Below the pieces are notes generated by a model that was not told the origin of the DNA, did no database searches, and saw only the letters and a list, made by a program, of their open reading frames with translations. Shown here piece after piece: positions 1-8,813 of a stretch of DNA of 64,000 nt (positions within the stretch are counted from its first letter, which is position 1; every line of letters begins with the position of its first letter). The DNA lies in the NCBI RefSeq assembly GCF_030540825.1, contig NZ_JAUOEO010000001.1, positions 4,663,001 through 4,727,000 of the forward strand, read 5' to 3'. This stretch comes from Flavivirga spongiicola (lineage in GTDB: Bacteria > Bacteroidota > Bacteroidia > Flavobacteriales > Flavobacteriaceae). Both the position numbers and the translations under genes were made by a program.

Positions 1-52
1 AGAATTGAATGAGTTTGTTCGGAGAAATGGTTCTGATCTAATCAAAGAGTAA
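1..52 (+). CDS. possible 3' end of an upstream gene (partial)
   Basis: Reading from base 2 gives sixteen sense codons and then TAA at 50-52. The peptide contains a run EFVRRNGSDLIKE that looks protein-like, but it is too short to name. It could be the tail of a gene that starts before the window, or chance. The rest of the stretch up to 219 shows nothing I recognise. Confidence 0.25.
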   Translation, partial: ELNEFVRRNGSDLIKE

Positions 53-219
53 TTATTAATTGGCTTTGCGGGCTATCTCTTATCTGAACTCCTCTACTCT
101 AAATTCGAAAAAAAATTGTTTTAACTTCAGGTTTTGGGATTAAATTTATTTCTTATCCAAAGCTATGTATAAAATCAGTAGGGATCCATTTTCTAAAGTG
201 TAAAATAATTAAGACTTAA

Positions 220-3200
220 TTATTCATTAAAATCAGCAAAAAATCTTTTCTTCTGTTTTTTAGTTAGTTCCCCGACCTGCCCGAAGTCTTCTCCTTTTTT
301 AATAGCCTTTATAATCTCACTTATGTCCAATAATATTGGTTTTATTTTAATTAAGCCATCATTCGTTCCCATTAGTAATGATCGATTATCTTTAGATAAT
401 TCTGCAATTGAAATATTATCTCCTTCTTCCGTTAGATCTAGGATTAGTTTACCACCATCTTCTATTGACCATATTTTGATTGTATTGTCTTTGGAACAAC
501 TTATGATAAATCTTCCATCTGGTGAAAAATTAGCATATTTTATACCACTAGAGTGACCTGTTAATTTTAAGAATATTGAATCTGTAAAACCATTACTGAA
601 ATCATAAACATGAATCGTTCTATCTTCTGAAGCAGTTAAATATAAGGTTTGATCTCTAGAAGCTTTTATTAAATTAATTTTGGCACTATGACTTTTCAGA
701 GTACCAACTTGATTGAATAAATATTTTGAGCTAGAACTTAGTTTATCTTCTTTAACTATTTTGTAAAATTCAACATGGTTATTAGGTGTTATTGCAGAAA
801 GTAGGCTTGTACTATTATCAAAAGTATTATCATTAAATTCCATAATAATAGATTCCCCAATTCCTATAGTTGGAAACTTGGAGGACCATTTATCAATTTG
901 CATGCACTTATCCAAGTTACTATTCCATATCAATGCTTCGCCTCTGTTTGTAGATGTTACTAATTGTTTGCCTTCTGCAAAGAAATTAATGGAGTTGAAC
1001 ATTTGATTATCTTTTAAAGTACACCTATTAAGTAGACTTATAGAATCGTTCCTAAATACAAAACTCATCAACTCGTTATTTCTAATTATAGAGAAATAAT
1101 CCTTAAAATGAGGATCCGTATTATTGTATATTGGTATTGATCCAATAACCTTATTTTTACTGTCATTTGAAATTAATAATGGTTTACCAAATTCAGAAAT
1201 TTGGACTTTGGCGTCTTGATTCTGTAATGAATAAATACTGGCCATTCCATTTTGAAAAGTTGCCAAAATATTATCTTCATTATTTAAATATTTCAAACTC
1301 AGTATCTCTGCTTGTTGATTTGAATCATAAACAGTTGCAGCTTTCTTTTTCATAGGCCATTGGCGAATCTTTTTGTCCGATACTGTAATTATGAAATCAT
1401 CATTTTTGGAAAACCACATCTTAGTGAGGTTTATATGACCTGATAGAGTTGCAAGAGGATTACCTTCGAGATCCCAGAGTTTAACGTTTTGGTCATCTCC
1501 AGATGTTAAGAAATAATCTCCATGGTTAGAGATTTTCAAACGTTTTATTTCCGAAGAATGGGGATTATCAATCTTATGAATTCTCTTACTCTTCAATATA
1601 TCATAAATGAATATGTCATTACCTACTGTTGCAACAACTAAGTTTTTCTCTTTAGAAAATGTAGCGTGTTTTAATTTTTGATTACCTACTTTTAGACTGA
1701 ACTCTAGTGGGTTCTTGATCCTAACTGTATTTGAATCTATAACATTGAACTGGTTATTCAAAAATATCTTACCATTTTCGTAAGCACACAAAACAATTTT
1801 ATCCTCATACAGGTGCGCCAATGGCGATAGTTCATTGTTTCCGTGCGTATTATCACCCGCTTCATATAATTTGCCGTTTACAAAATGATAAAAACGTACA
1901 ATTTTTCCTTTAGACTTAGTGACAATTTTGTTTTGGGTTACAAAATCAGCGTAAACCATATTTCCTCTATAGGTGTCTTTGTCAAGGAGAAGTCCTTTTC
2001 TGTTATAAATTCTGACTTCTCCATTGCGACTACCATTTGGAGCATCTGATGCTGTTATTACAAAGTTTTCATCTGGATCAAAAAAAGCTGTATTGACTGC
2101 AGCATGATGCTTTATACATATTGTATCATTGTTCTTGAGATTTCGCAATACGACAGTACCGTCTAAGGATGAAGTAAGCAAAAAATCCCCTGATTTATTG
2201 ATTGATATTGTATTTATTTTATCCTCATGTCCCGATGGAAAAGATTGAATTGAATCTGATGGAGAACTAAGATTATGTATTTGGATACTTAAATTTTCAG
2301 TTGCCGCAAATAGAATATTTTTACCTTCATGAACTCTTATACCGGTGATCTTTTCGTTATTAGGATTAAGATAGGTGTTGGAGAACTTTAAATAGTTTGG
2401 CACATTATAAAATGAACGAATAATATTCTCAGACCTTTCAAGGTCATCTTTGGCAAGAATAACGCTATCTTTCGTGATATCTTTATAGGCTTTTTCAGCC
2501 AATCGAAAACTCAATGTAGCGTCATTTGCGTTTATTTCAGCAAAGCCAATTAGAGTTTGTTGCTTAACTTTTTTAAGTTCGTTTAGTTGCTTTAGTGACT
2601 TTTTATTCAAATCATCTGCAGCTTTTTTTTCTTTACTCAATTCAACATAAAGCCAACCTGAAGCCACTAAGAAAATACCTAATAAGAAACTCAATTGCTT
2701 TATTCTTTTATTTTTTCTTTTTAACCTTTCGTTTTCTTCCTTTTCCCTTTCCTTTTCTTCATTCAATTTTTTGAGCTCAAGAAGTCTTTTTTCAGTTAAT
2801 TCTTTTTGTTTTCGCCGAGCTTTTGCTTTAAGAATTGGGGCCATCAATGAGTCATGGCTAAGTTCATAAGAGAACGCGCCTCCCTCTAAAGGTTCAGATC
2901 TAAGTAAATGACTGTCAACAAGTGCTTTAATAGTGTTTTTATTAATTTTTTGCAGAAGTTTACCCTCAAAAATGGCTAGTCTTCTTTGTTGCTCATCGTC
3001 ATCAAACAATAATTCATCTTCAATAATTTCAACCGCTTTTCTACGCTGTTCTATGTCATTAATTGCATTTATTCTCTGTTCATAATAATTTCCAATGATT
3101 GAATCAAGATCGTTAACATCCTCAAGTTGAATTATTTTAATTTTTGAGTCAATTACCTTTTCTTCGATGGAATTACAAATTATTTGAAGTTGAGAGCTTT

Positions 3201-4056
3201 CAATTTGCTTAGTTTTGCCTTTATTTAAAAATTTTAGTATATGCTTTAAAGCTTTTTCACTAAACTTAAAGGTAGTACTATCGAACCTTCCTTCGATTTT
3301 GGCTGGTAATTCAATCGCTTCTTTTGCAGAAGACTCATCCAGAGGACCAAGTTTATACCAATTGCTGCTATTCGTTGGTAAATAATCTGACATTTTTGCT
3401 AAATGATGCAGCCGATCTTCTCTTATTGAGATAAGAACTCTTAAGTTTAAATTTTTCTGAAGCAAGGCCAATTCATCATCTTTAAATGGCATGTCCTCAT
3501 CCGAGTAAAGACCGAGAATATCCCAATACCTTTGTGGTGTTGGTGTATTTAAGACCTCGGATAGCTGTTTCCTAAATTCAAGTTGGTCCTCAAGTGAATA
3601 TGTAAAGAATTCTTCAAACTGATCAAATATTAGAACAGGATTTGTTTCTTCATTTTCATCAATGCTATTCAATTTATTAATTGATGTTATCTGGCACTCT
3701 TTTAAATCGTGCCACAAAGATTTTTCATCTTTAATAAGATTATCTAAATAGGTATTTACACTTTCTTTACCTGCTCTAACTCTTAATCCTGTTTTTTCAA
3801 CTGGGCTCAAGTTCTCGCTACCTTTTGGTAGAAACCTAACGTATATTGGTCTAAATTGTTTCTCTTTCTCAATTTTCGGGATTAATCCTGCATTAATTAA
3901 TGAGCTTTTGCCAAGCCCCGATTTACTGAATAATATTGTAAAAGGTTCTAATGAAATTCTCCGATATAATTCCTCAATGTTAGTTTTTCTCCCGAAAAAA
4001 ATATCTTTCTGAGCTGCTTCAAATGGTTTAGAACCTGGATATCTATATGATTTCAA
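220..4056 (-). CDS. STAND NTPase with transmembrane segment and C-terminal WD40 repeats
   Basis: A 1278-residue signal-transducing NTPase of the nSTAND1 kind. The N-terminus has a Walker A motif (SKSGLGKSS, residues 44-52, K50) and a Walker B-like LIFDQFEEFF (about 142-151). A winged-helix-like stretch follows, then a basic coiled coil (about 420-455) and one hydrophobic segment near 457-476. From about 560 to 1245 there are repeated WD-type blades ending in forms such as DGTVVLRN, DQNVKLWD, DRTIHVYD and DNTIKIWS, so a beta-propeller is expected. In this family the propeller senses a ligand and the NTPase oligomerises to activate partners. It is the last gene of a three-gene minus-strand operon, 43 bp after the SIR2-like gene. 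No effector domain is visible in it, so the partners probably supply the effector. The start ATG is followed at once by the conserved PYPGSKPF-like entry to the NTPase. The class is firm; the ligand is unknown. Confidence 0.88.
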   Translation of the reverse strand: MKSYRYPGSKPFEAAQKDIFFGRKTNIEELYRRISLEPFTILFSKSGLGKSSLINAGLIPKIEKEKQFRPIYVRFLPKGSENLSPVEKTGLRVRAGKESVNTYLDNLIKDEKSLWHDLKECQITSINKLNSIDENEETNPVLIFDQFEEFFTYSLEDQLEFRKQLSEVLNTPTPQRYWDILGLYSDEDMPFKDDELALLQKNLNLRVLISIREDRLHHLAKMSDYLPTNSSNWYKLGPLDESSAKEAIELPAKIEGRFDSTTFKFSEKALKHILKFLNKGKTKQIESSQLQIICNSIEEKVIDSKIKIIQLEDVNDLDSIIGNYYEQRINAINDIEQRRKAVEIIEDELLFDDDEQQRRLAIFEGKLLQKINKNTIKALVDSHLLRSEPLEGGAFSYELSHDSLMAPILKAKARRKQKELTEKRLLELKKLNEEKEREKEENERLKRKNKRIKQLSFLLGIFLVASGWLYVELSKEKKAADDLNKKSLKQLNELKKVKQQTLIGFAEINANDATLSFRLAEKAYKDITKDSVILAKDDLERSENIIRSFYNVPNYLKFSNTYLNPNNEKITGIRVHEGKNILFAATENLSIQIHNLSSPSDSIQSFPSGHEDKINTISINKSGDFLLTSSLDGTVVLRNLKNNDTICIKHHAAVNTAFFDPDENFVITASDAPNGSRNGEVRIYNRKGLLLDKDTYRGNMVYADFVTQNKIVTKSKGKIVRFYHFVNGKLYEAGDNTHGNNELSPLAHLYEDKIVLCAYENGKIFLNNQFNVIDSNTVRIKNPLEFSLKVGNQKLKHATFSKEKNLVVATVGNDIFIYDILKSKRIHKIDNPHSSEIKRLKISNHGDYFLTSGDDQNVKLWDLEGNPLATLSGHINLTKMWFSKNDDFIITVSDKKIRQWPMKKKAATVYDSNQQAEILSLKYLNNEDNILATFQNGMASIYSLQNQDAKVQISEFGKPLLISNDSKNKVIGSIPIYNNTDPHFKDYFSIIRNNELMSFVFRNDSISLLNRCTLKDNQMFNSINFFAEGKQLVTSTNRGEALIWNSNLDKCMQIDKWSSKFPTIGIGESIIMEFNDNTFDNSTSLLSAITPNNHVEFYKIVKEDKLSSSSKYLFNQVGTLKSHSAKINLIKASRDQTLYLTASEDRTIHVYDFSNGFTDSIFLKLTGHSSGIKYANFSPDGRFIISCSKDNTIKIWSIEDGGKLILDLTEEGDNISIAELSKDNRSLLMGTNDGLIKIKPILLDISEIIKAIKKGEDFGQVGELTKKQKKRFFADFNE

Positions 4057-4099
4057 TTTATTTATCGGATTTTGTTAATCAAAAGGTTAATCATTTTAA

Positions 4100-5239
4100 C
4101 TATAAATTTTCAATCAATTTTTCGTACTCATTTATTAATTCTAGATAATTATAAGCTATCAGCTTTAATCCACGTCGCTCTTCTTCTAGGCTAATAATTC
4201 CAACTTGTCTATGCTCTTTAAGTTTATTGTAATCACTAAATTGATTTATCAATTTAATTAAAAGTTCTTTGCCATTTTTACCAATTCCTTTCAAGCTTTC
4301 TTTTAACACATCAGTAACTTTATCAAAATTATTTCTAGAAATTAAAACTTGTAAGCTTTCAATTTTCGATGAATTTTGTTTCTTTTTCTCTTGGGGGTCC
4401 TTAATTTTTTTGAGAAGTCCATTTTCTTTACATTTTGCATGTAATTGATTGATAAATTCTGAAATTTCAGAATTAACAAATTGTATCTGGTATTGCTCGG
4501 TACAAATATGTATGTCCTTATCGGATAGATTTCCAGCCGTTGAAAATTTAGTCTTTCTTTCGTCCTTATGTTGCCGAAGGACTCTCATAAATAAATGAAC
4601 AAACCACTGATGAAAGGACATTCCTATAAACAAAAAATACTGTGAATTTAAGATGCTATTCTTAATTGAACGAGACATACTATTGCCTTTAATAATACTT
4701 TCAAAATAATCATAAAAATCATCGTAGGTGAGTACTAATGAATTACGCTCATTTAATGAACCAAGTAAATTATAAATTAAAGGCTCTTTAATTGATGGGA
4801 TATAATCACTTTCTAATTCTGGCATATTCTTTACATACTCTTTAGACTTGTAAGAAAATCCATGGGCTTCAAAAGCATTGTCAAGATGATTGTCAGGTGT
4901 TAATGACAGAAATAGATGAAATTTAATTTGTGCAATTTTTTCAAGTAGCTTTCTGGAAGTAGGGTTTATAATTTTGTTATAATACTCTTTTACAGCTTGA
5001 TAAGCTGGACCGTCATTACCACCTGGATTTACATGGAACCAGCCATTTTCTTGAACCTTGATATTAAGTTCATCTTCCATTGATTCAAGATAATTAGACA
5101 AATAATCTGAAAAGGATAGAGAACGTTCTTTATTAACAGGTTCTTTTCCTAACAAAAATAATTCTGGACCAATACAAACGACACATCGCTCGTCTTTTAT
5201 CCCATCTATTATTGATTTCCATTCATATTCTCCTAGCAT
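4100..5239 (-). CDS. degenerate SIR2-like protein with C-terminal effector-associated domain
   Basis: A 379-residue protein resembling the SIR2-like proteins of bacterial conflict systems. Visible blocks are CVVCIGPEL (19-27), SLTPDNHLDNAFE (112-124, N117 at the usual NAD-site Asn), YNLLGSLNERNSLVLTYDDF (156-175) and LFIGMSFHQW. The block that normally reads LHG, with the catalytic His, reads LLG here (L159), and the first glycine-rich loop is also atypical. NAD hydrolysis is therefore doubtful. After a Lys-rich linker the last 75 or so residues form a small helical domain with a QFSDYNKLKEHRQVGIIS core. This resembles effector-associated (death-like) adaptor domains and the end of the neighbouring caspase protein. 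It is the middle gene of the operon, 32 bp after the caspase gene. It could be a scaffold derived from SIR2 rather than an enzyme. Confidence 0.72.
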   Translation of the reverse strand: MLGEYEWKSIIDGIKDERCVVCIGPELFLLGKEPVNKERSLSFSDYLSNYLESMEDELNIKVQENGWFHVNPGGNDGPAYQAVKEYYNKIINPTSRKLLEKIAQIKFHLFLSLTPDNHLDNAFEAHGFSYKSKEYVKNMPELESDYIPSIKEPLIYNLLGSLNERNSLVLTYDDFYDYFESIIKGNSMSRSIKNSILNSQYFLFIGMSFHQWFVHLFMRVLRQHKDERKTKFSTAGNLSDKDIHICTEQYQIQFVNSEISEFINQLHAKCKENGLLKKIKDPQEKKKQNSSKIESLQVLISRNNFDKVTDVLKESLKGIGKNGKELLIKLINQFSDYNKLKEHRQVGIISLEEERRGLKLIAYNYLELINEYEKLIENL

Positions 5240-5271
5240 TTCTTTAAATTTTTTATGTTTTAAATTTCAGA

Positions 5272-8067
5272 TCAAAAATCATCAAATGTATCAGGTTCAT
5301 TTTCAAACATATCTAAATAAGTAAGCACTTTATGCTTTATTTGAGCTAACCAAATTCTATAATTCGTATCATCGATAATACCTTTTTGCTTGCGGCTTAG
5401 AAGATCATTATACTCTCCTGAAAGCATTATTATTCCATTAAAGTGAGATTTGAAGTGAGATTTCGACAATTTTAACAATGGCGAAATAGATTTATTAACA
5501 TTATTTAAGGAGATGTCCTTTCTTATGGATGAAATTAACTTTTTGGCCTCATTATAAGAACTAATAGAACTGGCTGACTGTGATATCTTGCTAATATCAA
5601 TTTCTTTATGAGCATTAGTGAGATTGTATGATTTAACTAATTCAGATAATACCTGTTCATTTATTTTACCTGCTTTACTTATATCTGTACTTGATTTGCA
5701 TAGGAAATAATCTGAACTTAATTTTTGAATATTATTAATAATTGGTCTTTGAATATGATTATACTCTTCAACTCGTTTTGGGACTTCTCGCAAAACATGA
5801 TATAATAAATCTATCATACTCACATAGGGCTCCCCATTACTTGCATAACCTTCTAAAGCTTCAAGTACTACTTCTGTAAAAAGACTATTTTTAGCTTCCG
5901 GTAATATTACAGATTGTTCATCATCATCACATGATGTAATAAAAACTTTACCTTCACCAGTCTTTAGTCTTTTCAAAAGCTCAACATTCGAATTTACCAT
6001 GTCATTATCAGAACTTTTAAGCTTCAGCAAAGGTCTCTCATCAATCATACCTGAAGCATGACAGCAATCTAGCATCACTAACATTTTTTTTGCATTTATC
6101 TTGTTGATTAGATTAGAAAACTCTTTACCATTAACCATTGTATTTTCTCTATCTAAAGAATTAGCTCCATGAGTCAATAAGTAGTAGTCATTGGATGATT
6201 CATTCTGAATCTTCCCTCCATGTCCCGAATAATATATAATTACTGTAGCGTCATCCTCAGCTTCTACTTTCTCCACTATATCCTCAAGTGAGGATAAAAC
6301 ATTTAACCTATTGGCTTCTTCGTTGACCAATACCTTGACATTCTCCTTTTTATATGCAGCTTTCTGAGAATTCTTAAGCAACTCACCTAGGACTTTGGCA
6401 TCATCTACTGTTACTGGTATATCGTGACCACCAACACCAATTAGTAAGGCATAAGCATTTGATAGATTCAAACATTCCAAATCTTCGACTATTGAATTTA
6501 GGCGTTTTTTAAGACTATTAGAAGTTTTTTCTGAATTTATGAGTTTTTCAATTATCTCACGCTTTTGTTCTGAAGACCATGTCTTATCTTCATCAATATC
6601 AAGGTAGGTGTGCAGATTTGGTTCCATGTGAAGAAGCTGTAGTATTTCGGTAGAATACATCATCTCCTCTGATTCATTTTGGTTACCTTTCAACCGTAAC
6701 ATAATTCCCAATAAATCTAATATCCCATTTAAGGAACATCTCGCTTTTTTAGATCTCTTCAATGTATTCCAGTCAGGGAAAACATCTAATGAATCATTAG
6801 CTTTTAGAATGCCTTGACCATAATATTTTTTATATTTTTCATACGATTTATCAGCGCTCTTGAATAGAGCATACTTTACAGCTTCAACCTTTTTCCATTT
6901 CTCAGATGGATCAAGATTTGATTCGATTTCCTGTCTATGAAAACTTAGCCATAATGCTGCTGCTGCTGCTATTTGTGGTGTCGCAGATGAAGTACCTCCT
7001 CCGTCTAAACGATAAAAAATATTGTTCTTCTCCTGGTTCATAGTAGCCCAAACGGTGTTGGGAGTATAAGCGGCTATTGAATTATCCATAACCCTTTTTG
7101 GTCCAAAATTACCCTGCATAGTTTCTCCTCCTTCCGTCTTAGTGTTAATTTGTGCCTTAAAGACATAAGGTAAATGATTCGCAGTAACTCCAGTAGCAGA
7201 TATTACTCTTTCCCAACGAGCTGGATATAACGTTTTTTTTGGTAATAACTTCTTAAATTCTCTATTCCAACTATTGCCAGCCGCTGTAACTATAGTTACT
7301 CCAGCTTCATAGGCTCTATTTATGGCCTGTGCCCATTGATTAGTTGGAGCACCCGCCATAGACATTGTAACAACCTCACAACCAATATCAATTGCATAAT
7401 CTATTGCCTTCACAAAATTTTGAGATCGAATTAAAGCAACTGTATCACAAATTCGTATAGGAATAATCTCAGCAAATGGTATAGCGCCCAATTCGTCATT
7501 AAATGAAATCCCATTATGATTTATTGAAATTTTCTTTCCTGCCAGAATTGACATTGTAGCTGTGCCATGGCCATCCTGCTCTTGAAAAGAATCTTTTGTA
7601 ACGTCAATTGCTGGTCCTTTGTTTTCATCTTTTAAAAAGCTAATACCTTTAGTCATGAATTTTGGAAGACCTGGATGATTCGGTTGATAACCAGTATCAA
7701 TATGAGCTATTTTTATACATCTATCTTTCTGAACCTTATTCCAAACTCGTTCTTTAGCTTTTCTTAATTGAGAAAAGTTATCCAATAAATGCCATATGAT
7801 ACGATTTTCAATTTCTGGTGGAGATGGCCAATTCTGTAGATATGGTCCTTCAATTGACTTAGTAACTAAGTTATCTTCAATATCATTATTATAAAGATCA
7901 TTTGTAATATTCGGTTCCGTAAAACCTTTATAATCTGTTTTCTGCCTGTATCGATGAGCTGCATCCCAAGGGGTCTCACCTTCGGTAATAACATTGTTAC
8001 CAAGCCCGTACGTGCTATCAATGGACTTAGTAATTGGGGGGGCGATTAAAATTTCAAATTCTTTCAA
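5272..8067 (-). CDS. subtilase-caspase fusion with C-terminal effector-associated domain
   Basis: A 931-residue protein with two protease domains. Residues about 115-430 are an S8 subtilase with the full triad: D124 in AHIDTG, H167 in DGHGTA, S360 in GGGTSSATP, plus the oxyanion Asn N265 in AAGNS. Residues about 535-760 are a caspase-like (C14) domain with YYSGHGG (H616) and LDCCHASGM (catalytic Cys probably C669). The last 90 or so residues hold a helical domain (LSGEYNDLLSRKQKGIID) like that of the downstream SIR2-like protein. There is no signal peptide, so it should act in the cytosol. It is the first gene of the operon. The start is a TTG: an in-frame TGA lies nine codons upstream with no ATG between. 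Related architectures occur in bacterial suicide or defence systems, where one protease may activate the other; that order is my inference. Confidence 0.85.
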   Translation of the reverse strand: MKEFEILIAPPITKSIDSTYGLGNNVITEGETPWDAAHRYRQKTDYKGFTEPNITNDLYNNDIEDNLVTKSIEGPYLQNWPSPPEIENRIIWHLLDNFSQLRKAKERVWNKVQKDRCIKIAHIDTGYQPNHPGLPKFMTKGISFLKDENKGPAIDVTKDSFQEQDGHGTATMSILAGKKISINHNGISFNDELGAIPFAEIIPIRICDTVALIRSQNFVKAIDYAIDIGCEVVTMSMAGAPTNQWAQAINRAYEAGVTIVTAAGNSWNREFKKLLPKKTLYPARWERVISATGVTANHLPYVFKAQINTKTEGGETMQGNFGPKRVMDNSIAAYTPNTVWATMNQEKNNIFYRLDGGGTSSATPQIAAAAALWLSFHRQEIESNLDPSEKWKKVEAVKYALFKSADKSYEKYKKYYGQGILKANDSLDVFPDWNTLKRSKKARCSLNGILDLLGIMLRLKGNQNESEEMMYSTEILQLLHMEPNLHTYLDIDEDKTWSSEQKREIIEKLINSEKTSNSLKKRLNSIVEDLECLNLSNAYALLIGVGGHDIPVTVDDAKVLGELLKNSQKAAYKKENVKVLVNEEANRLNVLSSLEDIVEKVEAEDDATVIIYYSGHGGKIQNESSNDYYLLTHGANSLDRENTMVNGKEFSNLINKINAKKMLVMLDCCHASGMIDERPLLKLKSSDNDMVNSNVELLKRLKTGEGKVFITSCDDDEQSVILPEAKNSLFTEVVLEALEGYASNGEPYVSMIDLLYHVLREVPKRVEEYNHIQRPIINNIQKLSSDYFLCKSSTDISKAGKINEQVLSELVKSYNLTNAHKEIDISKISQSASSISSYNEAKKLISSIRKDISLNNVNKSISPLLKLSKSHFKSHFNGIIMLSGEYNDLLSRKQKGIIDDTNYRIWLAQIKHKVLTYLDMFENEPDTFDDF

Positions 8068-8130
8068 ATTACAACAGATTAATGGCTTGTATCACCGTTA
8101 AAAACTGCTATAAATTAGATCTTTAATAAG

Positions 8131-8219
8131 GGATGAAGTACTAATATTACAATTTTTTAATTGAATATCAATAAATTATAGTCAAAGTTCAAGATAATAG
8201 GATGAAGAACTAAAATTAC
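8131..8219. repeat. 20-bp direct repeat upstream of the caspase/SIR2/STAND operon
   Basis: GGATGAAGTACTAATATTAC at 8131-8150 recurs as GGATGAAGAACTAAAATTAC at 8200-8219, 18 of 20 bases identical, 69 bp apart. Both copies sit 60-150 bp upstream of the TTG start at 8067 on the minus strand, where an operator or activator site would be expected. It could also be a leftover of the repeat-rich boundary just to the right. Confidence 0.5.
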
Positions 8220-8271
8220 TTATAATTAATAAAAACTAATTGTTTAACTTTTGTATAAATTAAAATATTTG

Positions 8272-8337
8272 AGTTACTCTTTTAGTTACCCTAGATTAGC
8301 TTGATATGCAAATGCTTGATATCACTAATAAAATTTA
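8272..8337 (+). repeat. att-like module, left copy
   Basis: Two AGTTAC(T/C) boxes (8272-8278 and 8284-8290, 12-bp period) are followed 45 bp after the first box by TGATATCACTAATAAAATTTA (8317-8337). The same order and nearly the same spacing occur at 29367-29434 in the same orientation, with 20 of 21 bases shared in the second part. This looks like an integrase-binding end or att region, but no direct proof of integration is visible. Confidence 0.45.
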
Positions 8338-8338
8338 C

Positions 8339-8364
8339 ATAGGTTCTAGATGAGGGAGTTATAG
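8339..8364 (+). repeat. 26-bp direct repeat flanking the HTH-Fic pair, left copy
   Basis: ATAGGTTCTAGATGAGGGAG and six following bases match 9950-9975 with about four mismatches. The two copies bracket the HTH and Fic genes in direct orientation. They may be att sites of a small cassette. Confidence 0.45.
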
Positions 8365-8461
8365 TAATATTGATTTAATACCCGAAAAAAGGCAAGGACA
8401 AAGACATTGGCATGGGTATTTAAATTATATTTTAGAGATTTAATCATTAATCTCAAAAAAT

Positions 8462-8737
8462 ATGAAAGTAATCTGTATTGAAAAAAAAGCTTTTTACAAA
8501 ATCATTGATAAAGTTATTGACCATGTTGAAAAGAGGTGTATTGCCAAAAATGAACAATCTAAATGGGTAAGTGGCAAAGAAGTCATGAAATTGCTCAATA
8601 TTAAATCAAGAACAACTTTACAAAAATTACGTGATGAGGGAAAAATTCGTTTTTCCCAGCCACAAAGGAGAATTATTCTCTATGATCGTTACTCCATAGA
8701 CAATTATCTAGAACAACATGCTAAAGAAGTTTTTTAG
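8462..8737 (+). CDS. helix-turn-helix DNA-binding protein (excisionase-like)
   Basis: A 91-residue protein whose second half is a MerR/excisionase-type winged HTH: WVSGKEVMKLLNIKSRTTLQ (about 37-56), then KLRDEGKIRFSQP and YDRYSIDNYL. Such proteins are common in Bacteroidota mobile elements, where they act as recombination directionality factors or repressors. It lies 76 bp before the Fic gene in the same direction, and that gap holds a perfect inverted repeat and a second imperfect one. It could repress itself and the Fic gene through those palindromes. The domain is clear; the role is inferred. Confidence 0.75.
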   Translation: MKVICIEKKAFYKIIDKVIDHVEKRCIAKNEQSKWVSGKEVMKLLNIKSRTTLQKLRDEGKIRFSQPQRRIILYDRYSIDNYLEQHAKEVF

Positions 8738-8741
8738 ATAT

Positions 8742-8768
8742 GAGCCGATTAATTTTGTTAATCGGCTC
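8742..8768. promoter_or_regulatory. perfect inverted repeat after the HTH gene (operator or hairpin)
   Basis: GAGCCGATTAA (8742-8752), a 5-base loop, then TTAATCGGCTC (8758-8768): an 11-bp perfect stem starting 4 bases after the HTH stop codon. The run downstream is T/A-rich (ATTATTTTATG) but is not a clean T tract, so an operator is as likely as a terminator. The same half-site recurs at 8787-8813. Confidence 0.6.
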
Positions 8769-8786
8769 ATTATTTTATGTATTTTT

Positions 8787-8813
8787 GAGCCAATTAAGTA
8801 ATGTTATCGGCTC
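8787..8813. promoter_or_regulatory. second inverted repeat abutting the Fic start codon
   Basis: GAGCCAATTAA (8787-8797) and TTATCGGCTC (8804-8813) form an imperfect palindrome that ends on the base before the Fic ATG at 8814. With 8742-8768 this makes four GAGCC(G/A)AT half-sites in 72 bp. A protein or RNA structure here would control Fic expression or translation. Confidence 0.55.

Larger units (their letters stand above)
8068..8461. other. intergenic region between divergent genes, repeat-rich boundary
   Basis: This 394-bp gap separates the minus-strand conflict operon from the plus-strand HTH gene and must hold both promoters. From left to right it has the 20-bp direct repeat (8131-8219), a tandem AGTTAC(T/C) pair with 12-bp period (8272-8290), a 21-bp sequence repeated at 29414-29434 (8317-8337) and a 26-bp sequence repeated at 9950-9975 (8339-8364). 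No RNA gene was recognised. Confidence 0.6.
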
